NCBI RefSeq assembly: GCF_900109045.1
Contig: NZ_FNYL01000011.1
Location: 62,001-126,000 of the forward strand
DNA: 64,000 bases
Direction of reading: 5' to 3'
DNA from: Dyadobacter sp. SG02
GTDB taxonomy: Bacteria; Bacteroidota; Bacteroidia; Cytophagales; Spirosomataceae
Below are positions 8,654-15,906 of the stretch, one piece after another; within the stretch, counting starts at the first letter, position 1; every line of letters begins with the position of its first letter. The position numbers and the translations under genes are program-made. Below the pieces are notes generated by a model. That model made no database searches and was not told the DNA's origin. It saw only the letters and a list, made by a program, of their open reading frames with translations.

Positions 8654-9472
8654 TTATTTTTTCTTGAAATAGGTATTCATAAAAAGAAGCTGGTGCTGCA
8701 CTGCATTCTCCCAGTAAGGCCAGTTATGTGCTCCCGGGCGCGAAATGTAGTCGTGCGGGATTTTGCGGTATTCGAGCTCCTTATGCAGGTTTTCATTTAC
8801 GCCGTAGAAGAAGTCTTCGGTACCGCAATCAATAATGAGTGAGAGGGAGTTGGGGGTTAACAAATGGAGCATATTGATGACCGTGTTCTTCTCCCATCTC
8901 TCCGGCTGCTCTGCATAAGTGCCCAGGCGCTTGGCCATGTCCCAGTTATTGGGGAACGGGCGGATATCCACGCCTCCGCTCATACTCCCCGCCGTACCAT
9001 ACACATCCTGGTGTTTCAATGCGAGGTACAATGCGCCGTGGCCGCCCATGCTCAACCCGGTAATGCCGCGTCCTTTGCGGTCTTTGATGCTTTTATAGTT
9101 TTTATCGACATAAGCGACCAGTTCTTTGGAAACATAGGTCTCGAACTGCGACTGCGGGTCCACAGGGCTATCCCAGTACCAGCTGCTGAAACCGCCGTCG
9201 GGGCAGACGATGATCATATTGTACTGGTCGGCGGCTTGCTGAATGGCCGGTGCTTTGGTAACCCAGTTGGCATGGTTGCCGCTGTAACCGTGCAGCAGGT
9301 ACACCACCGGGAATTCCTTGCCTGTATTATAGCCCGCAGGCCGCACTACGACTACTTTCAGGTTCTTTTTCATCACCGCGCTATTGACTTCCACAGTATC
9401 GACCTGCGCCGCTTGTACCTGGCAAAATATGAACAGAGTAAATGCAAGAAATGACAGAAATGCTTTTTTCAT
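8654..9472 (-). CDS. CE1/esterase D-like secreted esterase
   Basis: A 272-residue exported alpha/beta hydrolase with a signal peptide (residues 1-21). The oxyanion region is VVYLLHGYSGNHANW (57-70) and the nucleophile elbow is GLSMGGHGAL (139-148, Ser141). The catalytic histidine is in RPGAHNWPYW (His249). The family includes feruloyl and acetylxylan esterases as well as S-formylglutathione hydrolase. The signal peptide and the CE15 neighbour favour a feruloyl or acetyl esterase acting on plant cell wall. It is the first gene of the minus-strand set running to the ROK kinase. Confidence 0.85.
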   Translation of the reverse strand: MKKAFLSFLAFTLFIFCQVQAAQVDTVEVNSAVMKKNLKVVVVRPAGYNTGKEFPVVYLLHGYSGNHANWVTKAPAIQQAADQYNMIIVCPDGGFSSWYWDSPVDPQSQFETYVSKELVAYVDKNYKSIKDRKGRGITGLSMGGHGALYLALKHQDVYGTAGSMSGGVDIRPFPNNWDMAKRLGTYAEQPERWEKNTVINMLHLLTPNSLSLIIDCGTEDFFYGVNENLHKELEYRKIPHDYISRPGAHNWPYWENAVQHQLLFMNTYFKKK

Positions 9473-9697
9473 TGGAAAATGTTGAAAGGGAATTAAGAGA
9501 ATGACGAAAACGAAGTGACTGTTACCGTCAGTTTTTGAGAAAATTTTCTACAACTGCACGGCGTAAAAGCCTTGAACCCCGCAAATATTGTAGAAACCGG
9601 GGAAATATCCCGTTTTAGCGCGCCAGAAAGTAGCTGGCACTTAAATTGATATAATCCTGATATCTCTAAAATAACTCTAACTCAAAATTTTACAACA

Positions 9698-9862
9698 ATG
9701 GGAAATCTCCTGTATACAATAGCCGTGATCCTGGTGATCCTGTGGCTGATCGGCTATTTCGGCTTTGCGAGTTTTGGATTAGGAAATATCATTCATATCC
9801 TGCTGGTGATTGCCGTCGTTGCGATCATTCTGAGATTGATACGTGGCGACAGGGTAGTATAG
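9698..9862 (+). CDS. lmo0937-type small membrane protein
   Basis: A 54-residue protein starting at ATG 9698, MGNLLYTIAVILVILWLIGY. It consists of two hydrophobic segments (residues 4-24 and 29-46) and a short basic tail (RLIRGDRVV). This is the pattern of the lmo0937 family of tiny membrane proteins, which are widespread and often associated with stress. The biochemical role is unknown. A strong terminator follows 21 bp after the stop, so it is a single-gene transcript. Confidence 0.8.
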   Translation: MGNLLYTIAVILVILWLIGYFGFASFGLGNIIHILLVIAVVAIILRLIRGDRVV

Positions 9863-9883
9863 CAAAACCTCCATACGGCATTC

Positions 9884-9923
9884 AGGCCCGGATCGTTTGT
9901 CAGCATTCGATCCGGGCCTTTTG
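9884..9923 (+). terminator. Rho-independent terminator
   Basis: A 12-bp perfect stem (AGGCCCGGATCG at 9884-9895 and its complement at 9908-9919) with a 12-nt loop is followed by a TTTTG tail. It ends the small membrane-protein transcript. Confidence 0.85.
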
Positions 9924-9951
9924 TATGCTCCGGCTGGCATAATTGTTTTTT

Positions 9952-9967
9952 AATAATGCGCATTATT
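9952..9967. promoter_or_regulatory. Perfect 16-bp palindrome upstream of glycine-zipper gene
   Basis: AATAATGCGCATTATT is perfectly self-complementary and ends 20 bp before the start codon at 9988. It has no GC-rich stem followed by a T-run, so it looks like an operator for a dimeric regulator rather than a terminator. No regulator can be named. Confidence 0.4.
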
Positions 9968-9987
9968 GAACCCCAAAATGCGAACCA

Positions 9988-10539
9988 ATGGAAACTACAA
10001 TCGAATATAATTACCCGTCGCTTGTGAATGCGGCATTCCCCAACCGCTCGGATGCGCAGAAGGCGTACGACGAGCTGATGTACCGCGGCTACAAACCGGA
10101 CGAGATCAATGTGATCACTTCGGATGAAACGCACCGCGTACATCATGAGGAGATCGGAAACGACACACCGGCGCACACCACCATGGAAAACGCGGGTATC
10201 GGCTCGGCCATCGGAGGCACTGCGGGCGCGATCGCCGGGGCGCTCATCGCCATCGGTAGCACGGTGGTCATTCCCGGACTTGGTATTGCGGTAGCGGGCC
10301 CATTACTTGCAGCGCTCACGGGCGCAGGCGCAGGCGGGCTCACGGGCGGCATTGTGGGCGCATTACATGGCCGAGGCGTGCCCAAAGAGCATGCAGAAAC
10401 GTTCGAATCGAGCATTCGTGCCGGCGAGACGATTATTTCCTTCACACCAAAAACCATCGAAGACCGGATGGAAATCATCGAAGCCTGGAACCATCACAAT
10501 GCGAGGCAGCTACACGGGAACGAAACATACAATGCATGA
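9988..10539 (+). CDS. Glycine-zipper general stress-type protein
   Basis: A 183-residue protein. Residues ~10-45 (VNAAFPNRSDAQKAYDELMYRGYKPDEINVI) resemble the heat-induced YflT/GSP17M-type domain found in general stress proteins. Residues ~65-130 form a long glycine- and alanine-rich hydrophobic region (GIGSAIGGTAGAIAGALIAI, then GAGAGGLTGGIVGALHG) typical of glycine-zipper membrane association. The C-terminal part (HAETFESSIRAGETIISFTP) repeats the alpha-beta character of the first domain. It is likely a membrane-associated stress protein; the mechanism is unknown. The adjacent lmo0937-type gene supports a stress context. Confidence 0.65.
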   Translation: METTIEYNYPSLVNAAFPNRSDAQKAYDELMYRGYKPDEINVITSDETHRVHHEEIGNDTPAHTTMENAGIGSAIGGTAGAIAGALIAIGSTVVIPGLGIAVAGPLLAALTGAGAGGLTGGIVGALHGRGVPKEHAETFESSIRAGETIISFTPKTIEDRMEIIEAWNHHNARQLHGNETYNA

Positions 10540-10574
10540 AAGCAAAGAACCCGCCATCGAGCGGTTCATGTATT

Positions 10575-11261
10575 TTATAATAAATCTTTAATCCTTATCC
10601 AGACATTCTCGGCGAGGATTTTGTGCCCCTCGGCCGTGGGGTGGATGCCGTCGGCCTGGTTCAGTTTTGATTCGCCCCCTACCCCTTCGAGCAGGAATGG
10701 AATAAGTGTTACGTCATTCTTTTTGGCCAGATCGGCATAAACTTCCTTGAATTCCCCGGCATATTTCTGTCCCATATTTGGCGGAATCTGCATCCCGGCG
10801 AGCACGCGTTTGGCATCTGGGTATTTGGCTTTTACCTTATCGAGAATCTCTTGCAGGTTTTTCCGGGTTTCGGAAACCGGAATACCCCGCAGGCCATCGT
10901 TGCCGCCGAGTTCAAGCACGAAAACGTCGAGCGGTTGTTTGAGCAGCCAGTCGATACGACTATTCCCACCCGAGGTAGTTTCACCGCTTACGCCTGCGTT
11001 TACGACTTTGTAATTCAGCCCCAGCGAATCGATCCGCTTCTGGATGAGCCCCGCGAAACCCTGCGACGGGTCGTCGAGGCCATACCCGGCGGTAAGGCTG
11101 TTACCGAAAAATACGATAATCTTTTTTTTCGCGGCAGGCGCCTTGACAGCTGTTTGAGTTGTATCCGCTTTCTGCCCGGAAGACTCTTTCGACCCTCCGC
11201 CGCAGGAAAACAGCGCAGCAGCCATCAGGGATAATGCCAGAATTGTCTTGAAACGACGCAT
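10575..11261 (-). CDS. TesA-like SGNH esterase lipoprotein
   Basis: I chose the ATG at 11261 because it begins a lipoprotein signal (MRRFKTILALSLMAAALFSC) with the lipobox cysteine at residue 20; an upstream in-frame codon would bury it. The mature protein starts with a Gly/Ser/Lys-rich linker, followed by an SGNH hydrolase domain. Block I is FFGNSLTAGYGL (catalytic Ser), block III is ELGGNDGLRG, and block V is DGIHPTAEGHKILA (catalytic Asp and His). This matches the arylesterase / thioesterase I (TesA) group. It is divergent from an ABC exporter of the YbbA/YbbP type, the same neighbourhood as tesA in E. coli. Here it is probably anchored in the outer membrane by lipid. Confidence 0.87.
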   Translation of the reverse strand: MRRFKTILALSLMAAALFSCGGGSKESSGQKADTTQTAVKAPAAKKKIIVFFGNSLTAGYGLDDPSQGFAGLIQKRIDSLGLNYKVVNAGVSGETTSGGNSRIDWLLKQPLDVFVLELGGNDGLRGIPVSETRKNLQEILDKVKAKYPDAKRVLAGMQIPPNMGQKYAGEFKEVYADLAKKNDVTLIPFLLEGVGGESKLNQADGIHPTAEGHKILAENVWIRIKDLL

Positions 11262-11284
11262 ATCAATCAAAAAGGAATAGATTT

Positions 11285-11343
11285 TATAGTTTAAAAAGCC
11301 ATACCCGGCCATTCATTCTCATTTAAAAACCGTTTAAACTATA
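11285..11343. promoter_or_regulatory. Inverted repeat in divergent promoter region
   Basis: Perfect 11-bp arms TATAGTTTAAA (11285-11295) and TTTAAACTATA (11333-11343) lie 37 bp apart, between the divergent esterase and ABC transporter genes. They could be paired half-sites for a common regulator, or symmetrical A/T-rich promoter elements. Confidence 0.3.
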
Positions 11344-11439
11344 TTTATGAGAACCAATAACCGAAAAGAGCCAATTTAGGTTTTTTCGCGCCTATGGCTA
11401 CGCGCCGGGCACCACGCAAACATAAAAGAAAAACGATTG

Positions 11440-12114
11440 ATGAATACCATACTCGACCTGCACGACGTCAGTAAAATATATAAAAGCGGCGACCGCACCC
11501 TCAAAGTCCTCGACAATATCAGTTTTTCCATCGAAACAGGCTCTACCGTCTCGATCGTAGGCCCTTCAGGCAGCGGCAAAACAACCCTTCTCGGTCTGTG
11601 CGCCGGGCTCGATCGCTCGACGGCCGGTACCGTAGAACTGCACGGAACGCGGCTGAACGGCCTGAACGAGGACCAGCTCGCCGCCGTTCGTAACCAATAT
11701 GTAGGGTTTATTTTCCAAAACTTCCAGCTTCTGCCCACGCTTACCGCATTGGAAAACGTAATGGTACCCATGGAACTGCGTGGTGAAAAGAACATTAAGG
11801 CGCGCGCGCTCGACCTGCTCGATAAAGTGGGCCTTGCCGAACGCGGCCACCACTACCCTACCCAGCTCAGCGGGGGGGAGCAGCAGCGCGTATCACTCGC
11901 ACGCGCATTCTCCAACCAGCCGCAGATCCTTTTTGCCGACGAACCCACCGGCAACCTCGACGCCGAAACGAGCGAGAAAGTGGTAAAACTGCTATTCGAA
12001 CTCAACCGCGAGGCTGGTACTACGCTGGTGGTCGTAACCCACGACCTCGAACTCGCTGCCAAAACCCAGCGCATTATCCGCATCAAAGGCGGCAAAATTG
12101 TGGAGGCCAGCTAA
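11440..12114 (+). CDS. YbbA/LolD-type ABC transporter ATP-binding protein
   Basis: A 224-residue ATPase; the ATG at 11440 is preferred over the TTG one codon upstream. Walker A is GPSGSGKTT (residues 41-49), the signature is LSGGEQQRVSLARA, Walker B is ILFADEPTGNLD, and the H-loop is VVVTHD. Size and the DEPTGNLD motif place it in the MacB/LolD/YbbA group, which works with FtsX-like permeases and drives mechanotransmission rather than classical solute transport. Its stop lies 13 bp before the permease ATG, so the two are co-translated. Together with the divergent SGNH esterase this recreates the tesA-ybbA-ybbP arrangement. Confidence 0.92.
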   Translation: MNTILDLHDVSKIYKSGDRTLKVLDNISFSIETGSTVSIVGPSGSGKTTLLGLCAGLDRSTAGTVELHGTRLNGLNEDQLAAVRNQYVGFIFQNFQLLPTLTALENVMVPMELRGEKNIKARALDLLDKVGLAERGHHYPTQLSGGEQQRVSLARAFSNQPQILFADEPTGNLDAETSEKVVKLLFELNREAGTTLVVVTHDLELAAKTQRIIRIKGGKIVEAS

Positions 12115-12127
12115 CCGTGAATTTCCG

Positions 12128-14671
12128 ATGAACCCCAATACATTCAACCTTTCGTGGTTACTGCTCATGGCCTGGCGCGACAGCCGGAGAAACCGCGCCC
12201 GGCTCGCATTGTTCATTTCGTCCATTATCCTCGGTATCGCCGCCCTTGTTGCCATTTACTCGCTCGGCGACAACCTGCGCGACAATATCGACAGCCAGGC
12301 AGCCACGCTCATCGGCGCCGACCTTTCCATTTACAGTGGAAAAAAAATCGAGGGAAAAGCGATGGCATTTGTGGATTCCCTGGGCAAAGTACGCTCGGAG
12401 GAACGTGCATTCGCTTCGATGGTCTATTTCAAGAAAGGCGGTGGCAGCCGGCTAACACAGGTGAAGGCGCTTTCCGGCGATTTCCCTTATTATGGCAAGC
12501 TGGAAACGATTCCGGTCTCTGCTGAAAAGGCATTCCGCAATCGGCAGGAAGCATTGGTTGACCAAACCCTGATGCTCCAATACAAGGCGCAGGTTGGCGA
12601 TTCGATCCGGATCGGCGAAGTGACTTTTGCCATTGCCGGCATTCTCGAAAAAGCGCCGGGTGCAACGGGCGTTACCGCCTCCGTGGCGCCGGTGGTTTAC
12701 ATTCCTATGCGTTTTCTGGACCAGACCGGCCTCATGCAGAAAGGCAGCCGCGTCGGTTACAGGTATTATTTCAAATATCCCGCGAAAACGGATGTCGAAA
12801 AGATGGTCAACACGCTGGAACCGAAATTCGAGAAATACGACCTCGACTACAATACCGTCCAGAGCCAGAAAGAAGACACCGGTCGCTCGTTCCGCGACCT
12901 TACGCGGTTCCTTTCGCTGGTGGGCTTCGTGGCGCTCCTGCTCGGGTGCATAGGCGTCGCGAGCGCCATACACATATATGTGCGCGAGAAGCTGAACTCC
13001 ATCGCCATACTTCGCTGCCTGGGGGTAAAAGCATCGCAGGCGTTCCTGATCTACCTGATCCAGATTGCGGGCATCGGTCTGATCGGCACCGTGCTCGGTA
13101 CCATTCTTGGAACGGTGATCCAGCAGTTTTTACCGGTGGTGCTGAAAGACCTGCTTCCTTTTGACCTCACCACCGACATTTCGTGGTCCGCAATAGGGCA
13201 AGGACTGGCCATCGGTGTGCTCATTTCCATACTTTTCGCATTGCCGCCCCTGGTATCCATCCGCAAAGTGTCGCCACTGAATGTGCTTCGTTCGGCTTCG
13301 GACGCTTCCCATCCCGAACGCGACGCTGTGAGCTGGGCATTGTACGGGCTCATAGTCCTGTTCATTTTCGGTTTCTCGTTCCTGCAAATGCAAACCTGGG
13401 TGCAGGCACTAATATTCACCGGGAGCATTCTGGCCTCATTTCTGATCCTTTTCGGCATTGCGAGTTTGCTGATGTGGCTCGTTCGCCGCTTTTTTCCTAC
13501 CTCATGGAGCTATCTCTGGCGCCAGGGCCTGGCGAATCTGTACCGCCCAAACAACCAGACGAGCATTCTCATCGTTTCGGTCGGCCTGGGTACCTCGCTG
13601 ATATGCACGCTCTTTTTTATCCAGACCATCCTGCTCACCCGCGTGAAGCTATCGAGTAGCGGTAACCAGCCTAATATGGTGCTTTTCGACATCCAGAGCC
13701 ACCAGAAAGAAGGCGTACTTGCGATCGCGAAGGCACAGCATGTGCCGATTAACCAGAGCGTACCCATTGTGAACATGCGTTTGGAGGAAGTGAATGGCAA
13801 AACCGCCGCCGATTTCGAGGGTGACACCACGGCAGAGCAGTCGCGCCGCATTTTCGGCCGCGAGTACCGCGTCACGTTCCGTGATTCGACCACTTCTTCC
13901 GAGAAGATTGTGAAGGGAAAATGGCGGGGCAAGTATGACGGTGCTTCCGGCCTCATTCCTATTTCCGTAGAAGACGGGTTCGCAGAAAGAAGCCGTTTGA
14001 AAATCGGCGACACGCTGGTTTTCAATGTGCAGGGCACCATCATGTCCACCACCGTTTCCAGCCTCCGTGAGGTCAATTGGAGCGAAGTCCGTACCAACTT
14101 CTTGGTCGTATTCCCTACCGGTGTGCTCGAAGAAGCGCCACAGTTCCACGCCATGCTCACCCACGTACCCAACCCGGCCGTTTCCGCCCGCTTCCAACAG
14201 GCGCTGGTCAGGCAATACCCCAATGTCTCCATCATCGACCTGGCCCTCGTGCTCCGGGTACTCGACGATATTTTCAACAAGATCGGCTTCGTGATCCGCT
14301 TTATGGCCGGTTTCAGCATCCTTACCGGACTCATTGTCCTCATCGCGTCGGTGATGATCAGTAAATACCAGCGCATTCAGGAGAGCGTCCTTTTGCGCAC
14401 GTTAGGCGCGAGCCGCAAACAGATATTTGTCATTACCTCGCTCGAATACTTCTTCCTGGGTGCGCTCGCCGCATTCACCGGCATCCTCATCGCCGTCATC
14501 GGAAGCTTCTGCCTCGCCAAATTCAATTTCGAATCCGAATTCAATCCCGAGCTCGGGCCTGTCGTATTGATATTCTTTTTCGTCTCTTTGCTCACCGTAA
14601 TCATCGGTTTGCTCAACAGCCGAGGCATCTTGTCCCGCCCGCCGTTGGAGGTGTTGCGACAGGATGTTTAA
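12128..14671 (+). CDS. YbbP-like FtsX-family ABC permease
   Basis: An 847-residue protein from the ATG at 12128; a TTG at 12098 would overlap the ATPase gene. It has an N-terminal membrane helix (~residues 25-45), a large extracytoplasmic domain, an FtsX block near residues 255-390 (LSLVGFVALLLGCIGVASAIHIYVREKLNSIAILRCLGVK), further helices near 405-465, a second periplasmic domain, and a terminal FtsX block (~705-847; ESVLLRTLGASRKQIFVITS). Duplicated FtsX modules with ten or so helices and about 800 residues fit YbbP and the lipoprotein-release-like predicted permeases. The substrate is unknown; lipids or lipoprotein ester products are plausible given the paired esterase. Confidence 0.9.
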   Translation: MNPNTFNLSWLLLMAWRDSRRNRARLALFISSIILGIAALVAIYSLGDNLRDNIDSQAATLIGADLSIYSGKKIEGKAMAFVDSLGKVRSEERAFASMVYFKKGGGSRLTQVKALSGDFPYYGKLETIPVSAEKAFRNRQEALVDQTLMLQYKAQVGDSIRIGEVTFAIAGILEKAPGATGVTASVAPVVYIPMRFLDQTGLMQKGSRVGYRYYFKYPAKTDVEKMVNTLEPKFEKYDLDYNTVQSQKEDTGRSFRDLTRFLSLVGFVALLLGCIGVASAIHIYVREKLNSIAILRCLGVKASQAFLIYLIQIAGIGLIGTVLGTILGTVIQQFLPVVLKDLLPFDLTTDISWSAIGQGLAIGVLISILFALPPLVSIRKVSPLNVLRSASDASHPERDAVSWALYGLIVLFIFGFSFLQMQTWVQALIFTGSILASFLILFGIASLLMWLVRRFFPTSWSYLWRQGLANLYRPNNQTSILIVSVGLGTSLICTLFFIQTILLTRVKLSSSGNQPNMVLFDIQSHQKEGVLAIAKAQHVPINQSVPIVNMRLEEVNGKTAADFEGDTTAEQSRRIFGREYRVTFRDSTTSSEKIVKGKWRGKYDGASGLIPISVEDGFAERSRLKIGDTLVFNVQGTIMSTTVSSLREVNWSEVRTNFLVVFPTGVLEEAPQFHAMLTHVPNPAVSARFQQALVRQYPNVSIIDLALVLRVLDDIFNKIGFVIRFMAGFSILTGLIVLIASVMISKYQRIQESVLLRTLGASRKQIFVITSLEYFFLGALAAFTGILIAVIGSFCLAKFNFESEFNPELGPVVLIFFFVSLLTVIIGLLNSRGILSRPPLEVLRQDV

Positions 14672-14684
14672 AGGTTTATTTTTG
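14654..14684 (+). promoter_or_regulatory. Candidate Bacteroidota promoter for nucleotidyltransferase-like pair
   Basis: TTG (14654-14656), a 20-bp spacer and TATTTTTG (14677-14684) fit the Bacteroidota -33/-7 pattern (TTG and TAnnTTTG). The expected start is near 14692, about 26 bp before the TTG start codon of the next gene. The -33 element lies inside the end of the permease gene. Confidence 0.4.
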
Positions 14685-14717
14685 GTATATTTATACTAAA
14701 AACTAAATCGCACACAC

Positions 14718-15179
14718 TTGGAATTTGACATTCAGGGCAACTTGAAGCCCTATGATATTATTTACACCGACTGGGCTACATTCAAAGCCGAGTTTGTGGA
14801 TGCCTTTCCCCGTTCCAGCACGAGGCAGGTGATTTTCGAGAATTTCTCTGTTTACATGGAAAAGCTGGTTGCCATCATCGGCACGGATTTTCATCAATGG
14901 ATAGACGGGAGTTTTGTTACGAAGAAACTTGATCCGGGTGACATTGATGTTGTGACCTTTGTCGATGCCAGCATTTATGAACGCAATGAATTTGAAATCG
15001 ATATTTTACGCGATGACTACCGGGATCACGACACAAGAGTTGATGAGTACTTTGTAAAACGATATCCTGAGACACATGGGAAGTACGATTTCTACCATAT
15101 GGACATGCTGCAATGGTATAACCAGTTTACGACATCGCGTGCCCTTAAATCGAAAGGTTTTATACAACTAAATTTTTAG
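14718..15179 (+). CDS. DUF6932-like minimal nucleotidyltransferase
   Basis: A 153-residue protein beginning with a TTG codon at 14718; no in-frame ATG lies before the conserved region. The core is WIDGSFVTKKLDPGDIDVVTFV (residues 61-82). The GS at 64-65 followed by Asp75-x-Asp77 is the minimal nucleotidyltransferase (Pol beta superfamily) active-site pattern, as seen in DUF6932 proteins. A third acidic residue could come from DEYFVKRYPE near residue 113. The following 77-residue gene starts 3 bp after its stop, so the two form a tight module. Nucleotidyltransferases with small helical partners are known as toxin-antitoxin or defence pairs, but this pairing is inference only. Confidence 0.65.
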   Translation: MEFDIQGNLKPYDIIYTDWATFKAEFVDAFPRSSTRQVIFENFSVYMEKLVAIIGTDFHQWIDGSFVTKKLDPGDIDVVTFVDASIYERNEFEIDILRDDYRDHDTRVDEYFVKRYPETHGKYDFYHMDMLQWYNQFTTSRALKSKGFIQLNF

Positions 15180-15182
15180 ACC

Positions 15183-15416
15183 ATGGATATGAAGAAATTG
15201 GAAGACTTGCATGAATGGTCAGAGAAGGTTGCGAGGCTTATTGAACTGGTTGCATTTACTAACAAAACCTTGCAATTGCATCGGGAGCTAGGTGATACTC
15301 CGTCGATTATCAGGCAGTATGAGCGCTTACTCGCACAACACCAGCAAGAACTGGACGACCTTCTTAAGACGTATGGCCTGGCTATCAAACTGCTGCCATT
15401 GGAAACCGCGGCCTAG
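15183..15416 (+). CDS. Small helical partner protein of the nucleotidyltransferase
   Basis: A 77-residue protein, almost wholly alpha-helical by composition, with heptad-like leucines (LEDLHEWSEKVARLIELV, then IIRQYERLLAQHQQELDDLL). It has no membrane segment or signal. It starts 3 bp after the nucleotidyltransferase-like gene ends, implying translational coupling. I do not recognise a family. It may be the regulatory or antitoxin-like subunit of its neighbour, or a coiled-coil oligomerisation partner. Confidence 0.6.
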   Translation: MDMKKLEDLHEWSEKVARLIELVAFTNKTLQLHRELGDTPSIIRQYERLLAQHQQELDDLLKTYGLAIKLLPLETAA

Positions 15417-15726
15417 CCGCCTGAAAATGAGCCGTCGCTGCCTTCATTAGCACCGCGTTACTTAGCCATTATCCCTAGTCCAGTTCCTCCATTCCTCCGT
15501 CCTCCCGCTACTCCGCTTTCCGGCCCGTGGCCTATCTGCTCGTCCCGATCTAACAATTACTTAAAACCAATTCCTTCATTTATTCTTCCAGGCAACCCCT
15601 TTTCGGCCTGAAATGCTGCTTTAATGCAACTTTTCATTTCTCAATTAGACTTTGGGGTGATTTAAAATCACTATTCCTACACCGCAAAAAACAATATTAA
15701 TTTCATCCTATTTAATCTTTATATTT

Positions 15727-15761
15727 TTTCAAACGTTTGCACAGAATTTCAAACGTTTGCA
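15727..15761 (+). promoter_or_regulatory. Two direct copies of the putative IolR (LacI-type) operator
   Basis: TTTCAAACGTTTGCA occurs at 15727-15741 and again at 15747-15761, in the same orientation and exactly 20 bp apart (about two helical turns). Each contains the palindrome CAAACGTTTG, with the central CG step typical of LacI-family operators. The identical 15-mer occurs beside the LacI-type regulator gene at 24567-24581. The pair lies 146 bp upstream of the SusC start. Confidence 0.75.
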
Positions 15762-15776
15762 TTACCTATAAAGTTA

Positions 15777-15807
15777 TTGCTATTAATTATCTTAAAAATA
15801 CAATTTG
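15777..15807 (+). promoter_or_regulatory. Candidate promoter of the SusC/SusD pair
   Basis: TTG (15777-15779), a 19-bp spacer and TACAATTTG (15799-15807) resemble the Bacteroidota promoter, with one extra base inside the -7 element (TAnnnTTTG rather than TAnnTTTG). It lies 15 bp downstream of the operator pair. The leader would be about 90 nt long. Confidence 0.35.
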
Positions 15808-15906
15808 TAATCTTGTAACTCACTAAGACCCAAATTTTCCTCTATGACTAAAAATTGCTTTCGCCTCAACATTCTATTCACTGTAAAATCCAATTAATCC
15901 ACGACT

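Larger units (their letters stand above)
15417..15906. other. 490-bp intergenic region: pyrimidine-rich part plus regulatory part
   Basis: The first ~280 bp are unusually C/T-rich (for example CCATTCCTCCGTCCTCCCGC near 15490) and hold no plausible gene or tRNA that I can see. The last ~200 bp are A/T-rich. They carry the duplicated LacI-type operator, a candidate promoter and a leader of about 90 bp before the SusC gene. Confidence 0.6.

Noticed and set aside
9538..9549. AGAAAATTTTCT palindrome upstream of the CE1 esterase gene
   Set aside because: A 12-bp A/T palindrome is expected by chance in A/T-rich intergenic DNA, and no second copy was noticed.
13510..14376. Minus-strand frame of 288 codons inside the FtsX-type permease gene
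   Set aside because: It is antisense to a well-supported gene and rich in Ser/Thr/Arg, with no recognisable motif.
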